From: Pelobates cultripes
Taxonomy: Eukaryota > Chordata > Amphibia > Anura > Pelobatidae
Direction of reading: 5' to 3'
Assembly: GCA_933207985.1 (NCBI GenBank)
Contig: OW240912.1
Location: 234,691,445-234,755,444 of the forward strand
Length of the DNA: 64,000 nt
Part shown: positions 10,934 to 21,674 of the stretch, in pieces
Numbering within the stretch: the stretch's first letter is position 1
Layout of the letters: each line of letters opens with the position of its first letter
Program-made: the position numbers and the translations under genes
The notes under the pieces: model-generated
Told to the model about the DNA's origin: nothing
Databases searched by the model: none
What the model saw: the letters and a program-made list of their open reading frames with translations, nothing else

Positions 10934-10995
10934 CAGGGCTAGACAAACTTCGGCACTCCAGATGTTGTACACTACATTTCCAATAATGCTCTTGT
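10934..10995. repeat. One end of a CAGGG..-type hAT MITE
   Basis: It starts CAGGGCTAGACAAACTTCGGCA and continues through CTCCAGATGTTG, closely similar to the termini of the complete MITE at 14791-14926. The other half is missing, probably replaced by the next repeat. Confidence 0.6.
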
Positions 10996-10997
10996 TT

Positions 10998-11119
10998 AGA
11001 GATGTCCCGAACAGTTCGCCGGCGGACAGTTCCCGGCGAACATCGCATGTTCGCGTTCGCCACGGCGGGCGAACATATGCGATGTTCGGTCCGCCGCCTA
11101 TTCCATATCATTGAGTTAA
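10998..11119. repeat. Foldback repeat with GTTCGC motifs, cut by gap
   Basis: It begins AGAGATGTCCCGAACAGTTCGCC and ends at ATTGAGTTAA, where the assembly gap starts. The same terminal words and the ATCATTGAGTAAA junction occur in the complete foldback at 63601-63933. The second half presumably lies in the gap. Confidence 0.6.
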
Positions 11120-11219
11120 NNNNNNNNNNNNNNNNNNNNNNNNNNNNNNNNNNNNNNNNNNNNNNNNNNNNNNNNNNNNNNNNNNNNNNNNNNNNNNNNN
11201 NNNNNNNNNNNNNNNNNNN
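11120..11219. other. Assembly gap (100 N)
   Basis: Exactly 100 N, a conventional placeholder of unknown true length. It sits between a palindromic repeat and a CA-rich tandem array, which probably stopped the assembly. Confidence 0.98.
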
Positions 11220-11930
11220 AGACACACACAGCACCCAGACACACACAGCACCCCCAGACACATACAGCACCCAGACACACACAGCACCCCCAGACACATA
11301 CAGCACCCAGACACACACAGCACCCCCAGACGCAGACAGCACCCTCACTCCCACACATATACAGAGCACACACACATATATTTATATATATATATATTAT
11401 ATAAAATAACCCTCAGTGAGTTAACAGACAAAGAAAATTAGAAACCTAGAATGTGACGGCAGATAAAAACACCATCACACACAGCACCCCTCTTACACAA
11501 ACACACTGCGCACCTCACACATACAATACGTCCAAATATATTCTAAATATATATACACACACACTACAGCACCCCTCACACTGCACCACTACACACATTA
11601 TGCTCCAGATACACGCTAGATCCCTTACCCTATATGCACTCTTAATCCTCTACACACACACACACACACACAATCTTCTATACACACTCTGGGTCCCTTA
11701 CACACTAGATCTCTTACACACACACACTGCACCACCTACACACACACTACATTCCTTGTAAGCAAACACATACAACATTCTCTAAACACACCCTCTCTAC
11801 AACCCATACACACACTACGTCACCTATACACACACACTACTGCCCGTATGTACACACTCGCTACATCCCCTATAACACTATGCCCCTATACACGCACTCT
11901 CTACAGCCCCTAGACACACACATTACACCA
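11220..11930. repeat. CA-rich tandem arrays
   Basis: From 11220 to about 11340 a unit of the form AGACACACACAGCACCCCC / AGACACATACAGCACCC repeats about seven times. Beyond that the tract degenerates into irregular CACACA, ACACACTAC and TATATA runs. Open frames here are low-complexity artefacts. Confidence 0.8.
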
Positions 11931-12321
11931 CAAAATTGACCTATTTACACAATACCACACCAAACTCTACACACACAGGCAATCCCACAAGCATGCGCCA
12001 AACACATGCACCATACACTTTCCTGGCCCTTTTGTCCTCTGGTATCCCACTTGTGGAGAAACCAGAGACAATTTAAAAGCAAACACAGCGCAAGCATGTT
12101 ATTACATTTGCTTGCGCTGCGCAGAACAAATACAGGGCCTTTTTCTAATGCCAGAGCTCTTCAGCGGGGCTCTGCGCATTGAACCAACATGCTCACTTTC
12201 AGAAGGGGCGTACTTGTCATTAGTGATGACAAAACACACCCTCTCTGGCCCCGCCCCCTTCTTGGGGGGCTGCTCTAATTGAAAAATGCCCGGGCCTAAT
12301 TTTTTTCCCAGTCCGGCCCTG
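11931..12321. mobile_element. Right end of a second hAT-like element
   Basis: The segment ends CCCAGTCCGGCCCTG at 12321, the same terminus as the hAT element at 8190-10325. With the CA-rich tract on its left it appears to be another member. Its left end is either in the 11120 gap or lost, so the target duplication cannot be tested. Confidence 0.55.
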
Positions 12322-13888
12322 TTTCCAAATAAGTACTTTTGCTTAGATTTTGCAACTCTGTTTTCAATGTACTACTATTCCGTCTTTAATAAATGAATCT
12401 CACATTGTTATTATGTTTATTGATAAATATTCCATCAATAATAAGGACTGGTCTCCCTTCTGTCACAAACAAAATGTAATCTATACGGTGCTGAAGATTA
12501 TGTTGGTGCTTTATAAATATCTGTTAGAAGGGCAGATCAATAATAAGCAGACAATGAGGCTTTGCTAGGCCAGCAATTTGTAACTGTGACTCAATTCTGC
12601 ACAAAGGGGAGGCTTTCCATTTCTCAGTGTCAGCATGTTTTAGAAAAGGGGTGTTTGCAAGGTAGGTCTGTGCCAGGAAAAACATTGCAGAATAAAAATG
12701 AACAACCTTTGAACAAATTTGTCAGAGAATGCAATGCAAGTTTATGGGATTTGAATATTTTTTCATATAATTAAAATTTAAAATGAAACCCTTACCTTTT
12801 AGTGAGTAAATACTGTATGATTTGACCTCACGATGACTGCTAGTATAGAGCTTTCTTATATCTAAAGCATTATTGATTCTTTGTAACTTGCTGTTGTAAT
12901 GATTAAAGGAACACTGCAATGTTAGAAATACATTTCTTGCCAATGTTGGAGTGTTCTCCTTTTAAAGTTTAGATTACTTGGCTCTTCCCTAGTCAACAGA
13001 AAAGCTGTTACCTGTAATTCAGCATCCAGAGGGTCTCCTCATCACAGGTTCGCTCTGCCTCCTCGAAATCATCATTAATAAGATTGTAATCGAATAAATT
13101 GCCGAAAAACATTTGTATACTTGATTAAAAAGTGCGTCTAGTTCTTCTCACCAAAGTGACCTATATTTTGACTATTTCAATGAATACAATTTTCTTCAGT
13201 GGATAAAATCTAAGACATTTACGGAAGTGCAACCGTCATAGGGATTGTACATTAAGAATTTAGTTTTCAGGATCTGTAACATCAAGAATGCACACTAAAT
13301 TTCCATGGGACTAGAAATGCCACAGTGATTGGCTGAGGTATCTCAGCCACTTCTTGTATTCAAGTTGTGAAGAGGGCTGGATATGTCCATGGGAAAGTAT
13401 GAAAAATAGACACCCCTAGAAAAAGGGGGTCAACTCCAGTCTAAAGGTGTTTTCACTAATGTGTGAATTGTCTGGAATTCACAACATTTTAAATATGAAT
13501 CTGCACAACAATTAGAATATCTTTGAATTCATTTTGAATTCCGGACTATTCACAACATTTTAGAACCAATAGCTTGTAACTGTCTTAGCTTAGGAAACAT
13601 CGTTTTCATTGTCTGTATGATAATGCTAACACTGAGACCACAACGGAGCTGCTTTAAGTTGCATAGCACTTATATAAATGTAGTAGCATTGAGGTCTAGA
13701 AATAGCTGCAGATGTTATGAATGATTTCTAGTTCTCTGTCTCTTTTGTTTTACTGGCTGACCGAACACAGCTTGCTATTCAATATTCTTCCCTCTAGACT
13801 TTGTCCGCTGTTCTTTCTTATAGATGTTGGATGATATTGCATCTGTTCTTTTTCTGCTGTCTCTCTGTTTCCTGTTCCATGTGTGCAG
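12322..13888. other. Non-coding DNA before the first CLIP2 exon seen
   Basis: Probably CLIP2 intron. It includes a TTAAAGGAACACTGCAATG word near 12904, resembling the TTAA-type MITE terminus. No CAP-Gly exon was recognised in 1-13888, so the 5' part of the gene is upstream or in the gap. Confidence 0.5.
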
Positions 13889-13993
13889 ACTCAGACGCAG
13901 TTGGAGCATGCCCGAATTCGGGAGCTCGAGCAGAATCTACTGTTTGAGAAGTCAAAAACTGCAAAGCTTCTCAAAGAATTAGAGGACAAGAGG
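13889..13993 (+). CDS. CLIP2: CLIP2 internal exon (coiled-coil start), 35 codons
   Basis: CLIP2 (CLIP-115) is a cytoplasmic linker protein that binds growing microtubule ends through two N-terminal CAP-Gly domains and dimerises through a long coiled coil. This 105-bp exon follows a pyrimidine-rich tract and an AG at 13887-13888 and is followed by GTAAAC. Its frame begins [20 protein letters not shown], the conserved segment that opens the central coiled coil in CLIP1 and CLIP2; paralogue identity comes from the next exons. Length is a multiple of three with phase 0 at both ends. It joins the 16413 exon across a 2.4-kb intron. The CAP-Gly exons are not in the window. Confidence 0.85.
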
Positions 13994-14790
13994 GTAAACT
14001 GGGACAAATGACCCTGCCTGCAACACAAAGCATTTACCAGCCTCATTTATATCCCAAGGCCCCAACCATTTTGCTTTATGTTGCTTTAGTCCATTTTGGC
14101 TTCTGACATTTTTATTTCTGCTTTCACTTCTTATGTCTTCCGAAGGATTTATTATTTGCTTTGCTTTTTTTCCAGGCTTAAAGCAGTAGTACTCCTAGAA
14201 TACGCATTTATCCTTAAAAGTGTTTGTTTAATTTCCTAAATGGCAATTATTTTGTCGCGTATATGCAGTTTGACTATTTCATTTTTTACACATTTGATCA
14301 TATTAAAAAAACATCAGAAATATTGTACACCATAAGCAGACAAATATATTTCTGATTATGTAAGGAAGAAGTCAATAATTTAATATCAGAGGCCTATGGT
14401 GTACTGCTGCTTTACGTCTGCTGTAAAGCACACCGGACCATTGTCTGTTTTTTGGGAGGCTTTTTTGGCACTTACCTCGTCTGTTTCCATGTAATGATTA
14501 CTGCTTCTTCCAATTTTTAATCATGAATGTTCATTTTGAAATACTGGAGCAAACGAAAGTAAACTGTAGGTGGTTTATTCACTAAACAGTGATCCAAAAA
14601 CACATTCACATCTAGCTGGAAATTTATTTTAGCATTTTTCAACTATAGAAATTTAGAGCAACCTGTAGACTGTCTATCGTTGCCATTAACATTGTTTGCT
14701 GGATTTTTTAAAATGAACTTTAATACATCATGAAAATAGAGAAAACTGCTCTGTGTTAGAAAATAATTATGTAATTTGTTATGTCTAGTC
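13994..14790 (+). other. CLIP2 intron, left part, nothing else recognised
   Basis: Intron between the first two CLIP2 exons seen, starting GTAAAC. AT-rich; no recognised repeat boundary before the MITE at 14791. Confidence 0.6.
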
Positions 14791-14926
14791 CAGGGATAGG
14801 CAACCTTCGGCATTCTAGATGTTGTGGACTACATGCCCCATAATGCTCTTACACCCATAATGCTGACAAAGCATCATGGGAGGTGTAGTCCCAAACATCT
14901 GGAGTGCCGAAGGTTGCCTATGCCTG
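14791..14926. mobile_element. Complete 136-bp hAT MITE with perfect 8-bp TSD
   Basis: Termini CAGGGATAGGCAACCTTCGGCA and TGCCGAAGGTTGCCTATGCCTG are inverted repeats with small differences. GTCTAGTC lies on both sides (14783-14790 and 14927-14934), a perfect 8-bp duplication typical of hAT. The body is a near palindrome around the CATAATGCT / AGCATCATG words. It is non-coding and inserted in a CLIP2 intron. Confidence 0.9.
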
Positions 14927-14934
14927 GTCTAGTC

Positions 14935-15410
14935 TATCACATTTGCATATCTACCCTAGAAGACGTTTTTTTTTGGAGGGGGCTTTGCAGAGTGGGGCTG
15001 TTTAAATATAAATTAAACAATTAAATATAAATAAATTAATTAATCTGGCTAAATTTAAATATATTTGAGTAATTCTTTATTAAGAAAAACTTGATATACC
15101 TACATATGCTATTATATTACTGTGTGCTTGTATTTCATATATCATCTATATATATAAGGAACAGTAGTAAATACCAAATCCTGGTTTTAGATCCACTGAA
15201 ATGATGATCACATTTAGAGATGGTGAATTACAGTTGCCACATATTTTGTCACTAAATAGAATTACGAAAGTTTACTCATATTTTAAAATAAATTACTTAA
15301 AAAATTAAATAGTATTACCTGGCATTAGATAGGTGAATATGAGAAACCATAAAACGGGTCAGAAAAAGCAAAGTCAAATACTGAACATGTAGGTAAAATA
15401 AGTATAAAGC
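14935..15410 (+). other. CLIP2 intron, AT-rich, no gene
   Basis: AT-rich intron sequence with TATATA and AAATTAAAT runs. No exon or repeat boundary was recognised. Confidence 0.5.
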
Positions 15411-15505
15411 AGACCTGAGCAACGTAGATCCCCAGCTGTTGTAGAAACTATAACTCCAATGGTGCTTTGACGACCTTAGGATGGTGGAGCATCATGGGAA
15501 TGGTA
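15411..15505. repeat. Partial hAT-MITE relative
   Basis: It starts CAGACCTGAGCAACGTAGATCC and shares GTAGATCCCCAG with the MITE just to its right. A palindromic middle (ACTCCAATGGTGCTTTG / GGAGCATCATGGGA) is visible, but the right terminus is degraded. Confidence 0.5.
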
Positions 15506-15560
15506 TGGTTCAATATAAATAATATACTTTTTAACAGACTGCAGAAATAATGATGTAGAT

Positions 15561-15709
15561 CAAGGGTGTCCAAAAGGTAGATCCCCAGATGTTCTAGAAC
15601 TACAACTCCCTTGATGCTTTGCATATCTTTAGAATGCTCTTAAAATGACAAAATATCTTTGAAGTAGTAGTTTTAAAACATTTGGGGATCTACTTTTTGG
15701 GCACCCCTG
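15561..15709. mobile_element. hAT MITE, about 149 bp, with 8-bp TSD
   Basis: The left end CAAGGGTGTCCAAAAGGTAG and right end CTACTTTTTGGGCACCCCTG are inverted repeats. The flanks ATGTAGAT (15553-15560) and TTGTAGAT (15710-15717) match at seven of eight bases, consistent with an old 8-bp hAT duplication. It lies in the same CLIP2 intron as the MITE at 14791. Confidence 0.8.
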
Positions 15710-15717
15710 TTGTAGAT

Positions 15718-16412
15718 GCTTGACTCTATGCACAGTTACATTCACTGTGATTTTTCACAGTAGTCACGTGACATGTCATTTAAGTAGGGATGAGATCAAC
15801 CATAATTAAAATGGAATCCATCCCGTGTTCTTAAATTCGGAAGATATATGTCATCTAGGGGTCACATGCTTCTTCTCTTTGACTATAAACACATTATACA
15901 TATGAACTCATTTGCTAGATATGATTAGAGAAACAAATCAACTATATACTGTTTAATATATTTTTTATTTTATTTTTGTTTGTTGTATTTGCTAAGAAAT
16001 GACTGCTAACATTCATACGTCATCGCTGATTACTTTTACACCAGGACATATAAGCCTCTGATTAAGTCTCTGATGACATGGTAATCTGTCATGAGTCCCA
16101 GAGTGTGATTTATCAAATAATATATAGAGCAATGCTATAGTGATCTCCAATGTACTGTTCCTGAACAAATAAATTACTATGCTCTAAAGTGATAGTACAA
16201 TAGCCATAGAGGTATCATGACTTATTCAATAATAATTGCTGTATTAATAATAAGCATTATTCTCATATGCAAGAGTTTTATACTTGGTGTAAAATAATTT
16301 ACTAAAACATTTCCTTGTTCATATATTTTAAGTATTCAGAGCTTACCCATGAATATATTAATATGTTCTAGTAGTTGCTAAGTCTGTTTATGTGTTTATT
16401 ATATTTCTACAG
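15718..16412 (+). other. CLIP2 intron, right part
   Basis: AT-rich intron sequence ending in a pyrimidine-rich tract and AG at 16411-16412. Nothing else was recognised. Confidence 0.6.
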
Positions 16413-17357
16413 CTTACAACTGTAGCAGAGCAGTCTAGGATCAATCAGTTGGAAGAGGAACTTAACCTTCGTCGTAATGAGATTGAGGACCTTCAGCACT
16501 GCTTGTTGAGCTCAAGTCAAACAGATATTCCTGAGCACAATCTTGGTTTGCAATCTGAGGCCTTGCGTCTACGGGATAAACTGTTGTCAGCCAGCAAAGA
16601 GCACCTAAAAGAGAGCAGTCAACAGAGAGACAAGTACGAAAAAAACATGAAACGATATCAGCAAGAAGTTGAAAAGCTGAAAAGCTTGAATGAGAAACAT
16701 GTCCAGGAGATTTCAGATTTGAGGAAAAAACTTGAGCAAGCTACAAATGAGAATATGGGAATGATGGACAGTTGGAAATCTAAATTGGACACCTTAGTCT
16801 CTGATCATCAGAAATCTTTGCAAGACTTGAAGGGGTCCTTGGTTACTAGTCCTGACACTCAATGCAAAGAACTTGTAGAGGTCAAAGCCAACATAGAAAG
16901 TCTAAAAATGGAACATCAACTTGAGTTTGAGAACTTGAAAGCCAAGCATGAGATTGAATTAGCAGTCCATATTAAGGAGAAAGAGAATCTAAAATCAAAA
17001 ATGCAAGAGATTAAAGAGGAAGTTGAAGAAGGCAATAATAACTGGAAAACACAGCTAGAATCAAAAACCAATCAGCACCTCAAAGAACTCCAGGATGTTA
17101 AAGATAAATACCGGGAAGCAGAAGTACGGGTGCATGAACTTGAAAAGCTGCACATTGAATACAATGACCAGACACAAGCCATTGCCTTCTTAAAAGAACA
17201 GATCTCAACTGCAGAAAATAAAATGCAGGATTATGATACCCTTCAGAAAGCAGATATACGAAACAAGCAGGAGATCCAAAAATTACAGGAAAAAATACTG
17301 GTATTGGAAAACAAGTTGCAGTCCATGGAGGATCTTCATTCTTCTCAAAATGCAAAT
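16413..17357 (+). CDS. CLIP2: CLIP2 large coiled-coil exon, 315 codons
   Basis: This 945-bp exon (acceptor TTTCTACAG, donor GTATGG, phase 0 at both ends) encodes uninterrupted heptad-rich coiled coil, which in CLIP proteins forms the central dimerisation rod. The opening LTTVAEQSRINQLEEELNLR and the later SASKEH, DKYEK, ENMGMMDSWKSKL, SDHQKSLQDLK, MEHQLEFENL, VHELEKL, AIAFLKEQIS and SSQ blocks follow CLIP2 rather than CLIP1, which diverges in this region. No frameshift or stop interrupts it, so the gene appears functional. The open frame continues past 17357 to a stop at 17409-17411, but the donor and the match to the next exon place the exon end at 17357. A reading-through isoform is possible but unsupported. 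Confidence 0.92.
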
Positions 17358-17615
17358 GTATGGTCTAGTAATTTTATTCCAGGCTTGATTCTATTAGCTT
17401 TAGTATTTTGAATATATACTGTCAGAACACCCAGTCTCTTCCCATGATAAATGATCTTGTAATTAGTTATTGTCAAACTGAGGGATACATATAGAATATG
17501 ATTACTACTTTCATATAATTATCTTGTGGGTTGATCCACATTTTGAGATCTGGCAGAAAGGTAATCACATGATTTTGAACTAATACTGTACAATACAATT
17601 TAATATTAATGTCAT
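17358..17615 (+). other. CLIP2 intron
   Basis: Start of the 1.15-kb intron between the large exon and the exon at 18508, before the repeats at 17616. Nothing else was recognised. Confidence 0.6.
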
Positions 17616-18125
17616 TTAACATAGAATGTGACGGCAGATAAGAACCATTCGGCCCTTCTAGTCTGCCCAATCACTGACTGATGGGTAATGCTGAAAAGGG
17701 TTGTTTGGTTGTTGATTATCTGCTATACTTAGAAACATAGAATATGATAGGAACTGTTTGGCCCATCAAGTCTGACAAATTTTCGAAATAATTTCATCAG
17801 TCCCTGATCGTATATCTAGGATAGCCTTATGCCTATCCCACACATGATTAAACTCCCTCACTGTGTTAACCTCTACCACTTTAGCTGGATCCACTACCCT
17901 CTCAGTAAAGTAATACTTCATGAAATTATTTTTAAACTTTTCCCCTCTAATTTAAGACTATGTCCTCTTGTTGTGGTAGTTTTTCTTCTTTTAAATATAG
18001 TCTCCTCCTTTACTGCGTTGATTCCCTTTATGTATTTAAATGTTTCTATCTTATCCCCTCTGTCTCGTATTTTCTCCAAGCTATACTTCAAGGACAGTTT
18101 GAATAGAATAATCTCCAAAAATCCA
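17616..18125. repeat. Interspersed amphibian repeats ACATAGAATGTGACGG and relatives
   Basis: The piece at 17616-17690 begins AACATAGAATGTGACGGCAG and contains CATTCGGCCCTTCTAGTCTG. A fragment of the same family occurs near 11447. The longer piece at 17732-18125 begins GAAACATAGAATATGATAGG and contains GTCCTCTTGTTGTGG and ATGTATTTAAATG. These resemble high-copy anuran repeats by recollection. Both lie in the intron between the second and third CLIP2 exons seen. Confidence 0.6.
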
Positions 18126-18507
18126 AGGAAAGTGTGCATGGAATTTGGTTAATTAGAAAACCAGTAAACTTTGAGATAACTTTATTTTTATTTTATAGAA
18201 ACACAGTTTATTTTTCTTTTATGTAAGAACAATTTAGATTGTTTTGTACTTTTTTGGAAAAGCCATATATTTATCTACTTTTTGAGGTGCACACACATTT
18301 TTGTAGTAGATATGGATTATTGAACTTGAGTAATTACTTAAGTAATCCTCAGCACTTAATCAATTGTTGATAATAATTCTGTTTCTAGACTGGAATCTCT
18401 ATAGGTCAGTTCTCGGTTCACATATTAAGTATGTAAATGGTATTGTATTGGGTGTTTGCTTATTTAACTATTGTATGACTTTATGCTGGGTTTTCTATTT
18501 CTTTCAG

Positions 18508-18565
18508 ATGATAGAAACCAATGACATTTCTGAAGAAAAAATAAAAATGAAAAATGCACTAGAAG
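18508..18565 (+). CDS. CLIP2: CLIP2 internal exon, 58 bp
   Basis: A short exon with acceptor TATTTCTTTCAG and donor G|GTATTT. It encodes MIETNDISEEKIKMKNALEG, with the last codon split after its first base. The block directly follows the SSQ-N segment of the preceding exon, as in vertebrate CLIP2, where a near-identical M-I-E-S-N-D-I-S-E-E segment occupies this position. CLIP1 lacks it, so the exon supports CLIP2 over CLIP1. The next exon should open with a LQDKLNKR-like segment; it was not found in the remaining 45 kb. Confidence 0.9.
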
Positions 18566-18649
18566 GTATTTGTTTTTAAATGTTCTGTTTTTACTACAAG
18601 ATGATCACTATGTAATGAATATGCTTAAAGAGGCATTCATACTTAAATT

Positions 18650-19380
18650 TAACTGGGTTGTAATTGTAGATTATGCTAACAAAGTGTACCTATAATCTTA
18701 AATTTAGTAATGACATAACTCTCTTTACTGAAAACTCCCAGCAGCACAGATCATAACAGAATAACCAATCAGAAAACATTTCAACATTACACAAAAGGCC
18801 CTGTCACATTAGTCACTTCCTCTTTCTTTGTAGCGAACTCAAAACGATAAAGTCCAAATAACAAGTCAAACTGTAATGCTGAAACAAACATGGCAATCCA
18901 GACTTCGATAGTGAAAACATTCATATTAACCGTAGAATCCAGAATAGAGGCATAAGGTGTGGATCACATTGAAAATAAACAGAAATAAGTGAAATGCATC
19001 TGAAATGATATGTTGCCCATCAAACGACAACTGGCTACCACATATGTGAAATTAATACAAAATCAATTGATGCTAGCAATGCTAATGACAGGTATAGTAT
19101 GGAACAATAGCATGATCTAAACAGAATAACAAATGTTAGTGAATATATAACCTAAGGCTAGTCGAGAACAATCAACCAAGGAACAGAAAAAACCTAGGGT
19201 GGGAAGAAAGAAGGGTGGGAAATATTCACCTTCTGTCATTACTAAAATTAAGATTATAGGTACACTCCGTTAGCATAATGTACATAATGTACATATGACA
19301 GGAGGCTTCATATTTGCAGTTTAAACGCTGAGGAGTGAGAAAATTAAAAGGATTGCGACAGGATTGTCTAAAGTAAAACA
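18650..19380 (-). mobile_element. DIRS-like element, terminal repeat and complementary region
   Basis: GATTATGCTAACAAAGTGTA..ATAATCTTAAATTTAGTAATGACA (18669-18715) has an inverted counterpart at about 19235-19286 (TGTCATTACTAAAATTAAG..CACTCCGTTAGCATAAT). DIRS elements carry inverted terminal repeats and an internal complementary region at their ends, and the tyrosine-recombinase remnant starts just right of this block. It is assigned as the 3' terminal part of that minus-strand element. The exact outer border is not resolved. Confidence 0.6.
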
Positions 19381-21037
19381 CGTGGAAAGTACACTTCCAC
19401 TACCAGTCTGTCCATCACATGATATCGACTACCGATGCGCCTGCCAAAAGAATGCTTGCAATGCTGCAACCCACATATCGAATGGGCCCTGAAGTGGAAT
19501 TTATTCCATCCAAAGACAAAAGCCAGCGAATCCAAAGTCATAGTAGAGCCTGGCTTGTGGGGTATAATGAAAGACATCAAAAGTTGACCCAAATGGCGCG
19601 GTAACCTCAATGCACCGTAAGAGCACACCCACGACGCACAGCTGGGGAACCACCTGAAAAAACAGACAAGAAACCAAAGTAGAATTCAACTTCGCACGGC
19701 ATGAGATGGAAAAGGAGATTCCCTCCGGCGATAAGGAGAAACCGTCCACATCGAATGCATGAACATCTGATACCTGCCGTAAGGAAATGAAACACAAAAG
19801 CAGCATGAGCTTAGCTGATGGCCGAATCGTCCGACCAGACCTGAAGGAAGTGCAACACCAAATCGACGTCCCCGGGACGATGATATTTGGGTGCAGGAGG
19901 CCTTGACAACTCATCCCCTTCAAAAGGCGGCAAACCTCCTGATCCACCGGGACACCCCCAAGAGGGACGTGAACCACTGTAATTGCTGAGTGCACCACAT
20001 TAATAAATCAGTATGAAAGACCAACCAAAAAGGTGAGACATATAGTTGGGACTGGAAGTAGTAGGTGTTGTAATTACTCCAAGCATTCTAGGAAGTAAAA
20101 GCAAATAAATCATATTTATATATGATATAAATATATTCATGTACATAATATGACCTTAATGGCATTTTACCAGAGAAAGTGGATATAATACACCTAATGC
20201 CTGGGGCCCATGAGTCCCATTAAGGTCTTTAGTAGCTTGCGATAAGCCATGGACCGACCAGGCTTCGTGGAAGGTGTCCAAACCACGAGGTCCAGTTTCT
20301 ATTTTAACACCAGCGGGTGAGGTTCTCTTTGAGGTCCCGTCAGAAGAAGGGGAAAAAACGATGTCAAGAGGAGTGGGTGATCGCGAGATAGTTTCAGAAA
20401 TTCCAGAAACCACACTTGGCCCTGCCGGAGGGCAGAGACGAAAAGGAGAGACACTTTGCGGTGGCATAAATAGTGGATTACCCGTGTCAGCATGGATAAC
20501 GGTGGCCAAGTCTACAGGAGTGCATCCACCGCCTCCCAGTCCAGTTCCGGGAGTCAGCTGAAATACCTCGGGAGTAGCCGATTTGTCCTGAAGGCAAACT
20601 GGTCCACATGCAGCAAACCACTGAGTTCCAGCAGAGCGTGCAAATTTGAGCTATCTAGCCACCAGTCACCAGTGTCTCACCAATGGTGAGAAAAACAGTC
20701 CACTGTGAGGTTGGTAATTCACAGGAGATACCCTGCCTGCAGCATGATGTTACGTAAGAGGCACAATAGTAAATGTCTTTTGTTGTTTCCATGAAAGACT
20801 TAGTTTGAGTATTGTACTGCATTGATATTGTCCATGGGGAGCAGTAAGCAACAATCTGAAGGGCCTTTGGCCAGGCTGCATATGTCAAATGATCCAGCAA
20901 TCAACTCCAGACAATATATGTGCAACTCGGTCTCCTCCCCTGATCAGGGGCATCCTGTGGAGGCATATGTGAAATGGGCTCCCCAGCCCCAAAGGCCGGC
21001 ATCCAACTCCACAACGAGATCCGGCGATGGTCCAAAT
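19381..21037 (-). pseudogene. DIRS-like retrotransposon, tyrosine recombinase and RNase H remnants
   Basis: Read on the minus strand, 19998-19501 gives LMLLLCFISLRQVSDVHAFD and SPEGISFSI, and 19628-19368 gives FGWNKFHFRAHSICG. These are landmarks of the DIRS tyrosine recombinase. The conserved HxxR box reads H-S-I-C, so a catalytic arginine is lost. Upstream, 20700-20300 carries the connection region (LDSSNLHALLELS, VDQFAFRTNRLLPRYFS, TGPQREPHPLVL), and 21037-20900 carries the RNase H start (PDLVVELDAGLWGWGAHF). Stops and frameshifts are frequent. The element is interrupted at 21037/26576 by the Gypsy insertion and lies in reverse orientation to CLIP2. Confidence 0.8.
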
Positions 21038-21658
21038 TGTCAGGGTCCCGCGGGCGGCTGCGAGAGGAGGTTGCAGTCCGCTCGCGGCACTCACCCTCCA
21101 GCCGTCCGCGGTCCCCCTTCAGCCGTGTGCTCGGCGGGCGGCACCCTCTCTCCCACGGGTGCCGTCCGCCTCTTCCTCTGTGTCTCCCAGCGGCAGCATG
21201 CATGACGCTGCACGCTGGGAGACCGCCCACTTTAACCAACGCCGGGGTCAGTCACCTGACCCGGCGTTAAAGGCACAGTGCCTCAATCACAGTGGGAGGT
21301 TTAGATATCTCCCACGTGTGATTGTTAATTCTGATTGGAAATTATCCAATCAGAATTAACCTTTGGATTTATATACTTACCTTTCCTGTTCCTCTTCGCC
21401 CTGTTGTGGTCTTTGCTTGTTAGTATTGATTCTGAACTTGTGCTTCTGGTTACGTACTCTCTGGCTTGTTATCCGACTCTGTGACTTTCTCCTACCCTTT
21501 GACCTCGGCTTGTTTCACGTTATTCTGTCTTCTGGTTCCCCTTACTCGGCTTGTCTTCCTGACTATTCTTTGTGTGCTTAGCCCGGCCACTCTAAGGTCC
21601 GGTACGGCACTTTGTGTGTGTGTGTGTGTTGGCGTGTTTGGTTCCCCGAATCGTGACA
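21038..21658 (+). repeat. 5' LTR of sushi-type Ty3/Gypsy element
   Basis: The LTR of 621 bp starts TGTCAGGGTCCCGCGGG and ends CGAATCGTGACA. It matches the 3' LTR (25956-26575) with roughly four differences seen by eye, so the insertion is recent. TATATA at 21370-21375 lies 28 bp upstream of GCCCTGTTGT (21398-21407). That word is perfectly complementary to ACAACAGGGC just after the LTR, which places a likely transcription start at about 21398. A (GT)n tract lies near 21615-21630. Confidence 0.92.
21370..21407 (+). promoter_or_regulatory. TATA box and self-priming start of the Gypsy transcript
   Basis: TATATA (21370-21375) is followed 28 bp later by GCCCTGTTGT (21398-21407). A transcript starting there would carry a 5' end complementary over 10 bp to the primer-binding site at 21661-21670. 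Tf1/sushi-group elements prime reverse transcription from their own 5' end, so spacing and complementarity fit that mechanism. The start site itself is inferred. Confidence 0.65.
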
Positions 21659-21660
21659 TT

Positions 21661-21670
21661 ACAACAGGGC
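21661..21670 (+). other. Self-complementary primer-binding site
   Basis: ACAACAGGGC lies 2 bp after the 5' LTR and is the exact reverse complement of GCCCTGTTGT at 21398-21407. No standard tRNA 3'-end complement was recognised. Only 16 bp separate the LTR from the gag start codon, so the site abuts the coding region. Confidence 0.65.
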
Positions 21671-21674
21671 CATA

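Noticed and set aside
10905..11409. Open frames crossing the N gap
   Set aside because: They are joined through undetermined bases and consist of microsatellite codons.
17358..17411. Extension of the large CLIP2 exon to the in-frame stop at 17409
   Set aside because: A good donor at 17358 and a perfect continuation in the exon at 18508 support splicing. The extension has no CLIP2 similarity.
20500..21270. Plus-strand open frames over the DIRS and LTR region
   Set aside because: They are shadows of the minus-strand DIRS coding sequence or of the G/C-rich LTR.
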